6,718 bases of DNA from Methanobacteriota archaeon. Lineage in GTDB: Archaea; Halobacteriota; Methanocellia; Methanocellales; Methanocellaceae. This document shows positions 5,461 to 6,718 of the stretch, piece by piece; positions within the stretch are counted from its first letter, which is position 1, and each line of letters begins with the position of its first letter. The translations under genes were made by a program, and so were the position numbers. The notes under the pieces were generated by a model, which worked only from the letters and a program-made list of their open reading frames with translations, searched no databases and was not told where the DNA came from. Location of the stretch: positions 1 to 6,718 of the forward strand of contig JAEZKS010000019.1 of assembly GCA_023436075.1 (NCBI GenBank), written 5' to 3'.

Positions 5461-5892
5461 CTACTTCGCGTCAAAGTCCTTCAAAATTGAGGCCGCCCAC
5501 GCTTTTACATCGTTCACGTATACGTCAGGGTTGTCAGTGTGTATGTCCGTCGTCGTCTTCGACCACTTTGCCAGGGCCTGTCCTTCGGCAGGAGCGGCCT
5601 TCGCCGCAGTCACGCGCGCGTTTCCGCTGAACGTCCTCCTCGCCCGCTTCAACAGCTCCGGCCCCGATAAACCATCTTCGACGATCGCCCTGAGCGACGA
5701 TCGCATCCACATCAGCGCCCCGTCGGTAAAAGTATCCGGGTGCTGGAGGTTGTAGCAAATGACCGTCGTGTGGTGAACCGCGCCGAAAACCTCTGGCTGT
5801 TCGTACTCAAGGGCCAGCATCGCCTCGTATTTCTCTTTGCACCCGATCGCGCCGCACTGCGGGCATACTTTGTCATCGTTCAGGCTCGTCAC
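5461..5892 (-). CDS. DUF5946-like protein, putative metal-binding
   Basis: 143 residues from a GTG at 5892. The N-terminus has CPQCGAIGC (C10, C13, C18), followed by LALEYEQPEVFGAVHHTTVICYNLQHPD at about 27-53, with H40, H41 and H51. This order of a CPxCG knuckle, an acidic 'LALE' helix and a His-rich 'H-x-x-T-V...QHP' segment matches my memory of DUF5946, whose function is unknown. The Cys and His residues suggest a bound metal. The C-terminal half is helical (SGPELLKRARRTFSGN; VNDVKAWAASILKDFDAK). The GTG overlaps the TGA of the upstream gene (GTGA), which indicates translational coupling. Another in-frame GTG lies at 5898. There is no ATG before residue 25, so any longer start would run deep into the upstream gene. 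Confidence 0.78.
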   Translation of the reverse strand: MTSLNDDKVCPQCGAIGCKEKYEAMLALEYEQPEVFGAVHHTTVICYNLQHPDTFTDGALMWMRSSLRAIVEDGLSGPELLKRARRTFSGNARVTAAKAAPAEGQALAKWSKTTTDIHTDNPDVYVNDVKAWAASILKDFDAK

Positions 5893-6718
5893 TTCCACGA
5901 TATTGCGGGATATAGCTCGAAGAAGCGCCCGATGTCTTCGACCTCTGCCTTGACCAGGTCTCTGACGCTCTGGTCGAGCGGCTCGAACGGGCGTACTTCC
6001 AGGCCGATCCGCCCGCCCTTGATCTCGTATCGCCATACTCCGGCGGCCTCTCCGTTTACCAGTACCACCGGCACGGTCTGGCCGCCGTGATAGACCTCCT
6101 TGTAATACTTTGTCGGGACGACCAGTTCCCGGCCCGAGTAGCCGAGGATTAGCGTATCAAATGCCGGAAGAAGGTTCACTACCGGGCTTTCCGGGGCGGG
6201 CTCCGCATCCAGCGCTGTGAGGACCCGACCTTCTACCAGGATATCCTCTAGCAGCCCGCGTTCCCTTAACCGTGCCCATCCCTTCTTCGCATCGGCTGCC
6301 GGAAGCCCTGACCATGTAGCAAAGTCCGCAACGCCTGCTAGGCCATAGCCTTTGAGGTAACGTTCGGCCAGCTCTGCCAGCGCCTCTTCTTTTGGCTCTG
6401 ATTTTCCTGCCGGATGATCGGCCAGCGCATACGTCTGTTCCCCGCCGGGCCGATCCGGGCCAAGGACGCTGATGCCCTTGAGGCCTGCACAAGCGATAAG
6501 GTGGTAGGGTGCCTGGCTTTTTCGCTCTATTACGAGGCCGCGGTCGTTCAGCCTTTCGACCAGCTCGTCCCGGGTCAGCGGCCCGGAATTCCCGAGGATC
6601 GTCTTTATCTCCCGCAGGCCCCGGCCCAGCTTTTCCTCGTCGAGGCCCAGCTCGCGGCGCCTGCTCTTGAGCTTCGCGATGGCGGGAGGGCCGACCAGCG
6701 GCAGGATCAAGTCTGCAT
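5889..6718 (-). CDS. Winged-helix HTH_42 (AlkZ/YcaQ-like) protein, N-terminus outside window
   Basis: The frame is open to the right edge, so the true start lies beyond it. About 275 residues are visible, and family members are about 350-400. Counting from the TTG at 6710: LPLVGPPAIAKLKSRRRELG (3-22) is the segment after the first helical domain. A winged helix follows at about 40-85 (SGPLTRDELVERLNDRG, ...YHLIACAGLKG). Next is RYLKGYGLAGVADFATWSGL (117-136), and LLPAFDTLILGYSGRELV at 180-197, a hallmark of this family. The C-terminal strand is VNGEAAGVWRYE (218-229). Characterised relatives AlkZ and YcaQ are DNA glycosylases that remove alkylated or cross-linked bases. Their catalytic QxQ/QxD motif would lie in the missing N-terminus, so activity cannot be judged. 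It is co-transcribed with the DUF5946 gene through a GTGA overlap. Confidence 0.85.
   Translation of the reverse strand, partial: ADLILPLVGPPAIAKLKSRRRELGLDEEKLGRGLREIKTILGNSGPLTRDELVERLNDRGLVIERKSQAPYHLIACAGLKGISVLGPDRPGGEQTYALADHPAGKSEPKEEALAELAERYLKGYGLAGVADFATWSGLPAADAKKGWARLRERGLLEDILVEGRVLTALDAEPAPESPVVNLLPAFDTLILGYSGRELVVPTKYYKEVYHGGQTVPVVLVNGEAAGVWRYEIKGGRIGLEVRPFEPLDQSVRDLVKAEVEDIGRFFELYPAISWK

Overview
The window looks like chromosomal DNA from a euryarchaeon. It carries a PGF-CTERM (archaeosortase-type) surface protein, a tRNA gene without an encoded CCA, TATA-box promoters, oligo-T terminators and GGTGA-type ribosome binding sites. The moderately high GC and the gene content would fit a methanogen such as Methanocella, but the genus is a guess from general knowledge, not from a search.

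Layout from left to right. (1) 1-614, plus strand: the C-terminal part of a surface protein with a PGF-CTERM tail, cut by the window edge and followed by a T-rich terminator. (2) 671-735, minus strand: a short fragment of a small membrane-protein gene. (3) 756-4890, minus strand: a probable operon of a very large RND/MMPL-family membrane protein (1196 residues, 12 predicted membrane segments) followed by a MarR-family regulator. A perfect 27-bp palindrome lies between the two genes. (4) 4891-5112: a dense control region for this operon, with a 15-bp perfect inverted repeat that brackets a TATA box, a separate 20-bp palindrome in the presumed 5' leader, and a clear ribosome binding site. (5) 5136-5326, minus strand: a second, longer copy of the small membrane-protein gene, without a start codon and apparently frameshifted. 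It abuts the 3' end of a tRNA-Arg(CCG) gene at 5328-5399. (6) 5461-6718, minus strand: a translationally coupled pair, a winged-helix HTH_42 (AlkZ/YcaQ-like) protein cut by the right edge and a DUF5946-like putative metal-binding protein.

The most plausible joint function is a self-regulated envelope transport system. The MarR protein probably senses a ligand and controls mmpL (and itself) by binding the palindromes, with TBP/TFB access to the promoter as the likely point of control. The MMPL protein has an unusually large first extracytoplasmic loop, built from a coiled-coil-like segment and about five 35-residue repeats. Several repeats carry an N-glycosylation sequon at the same position. 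The mmpL-marR cassette is flanked by direct repeats, the two copies of the small membrane-protein gene (44 of 49 bases identical), which suggests a duplication or insertion history. Nothing in the window resembles an integrase, transposase, CRISPR array or rRNA.
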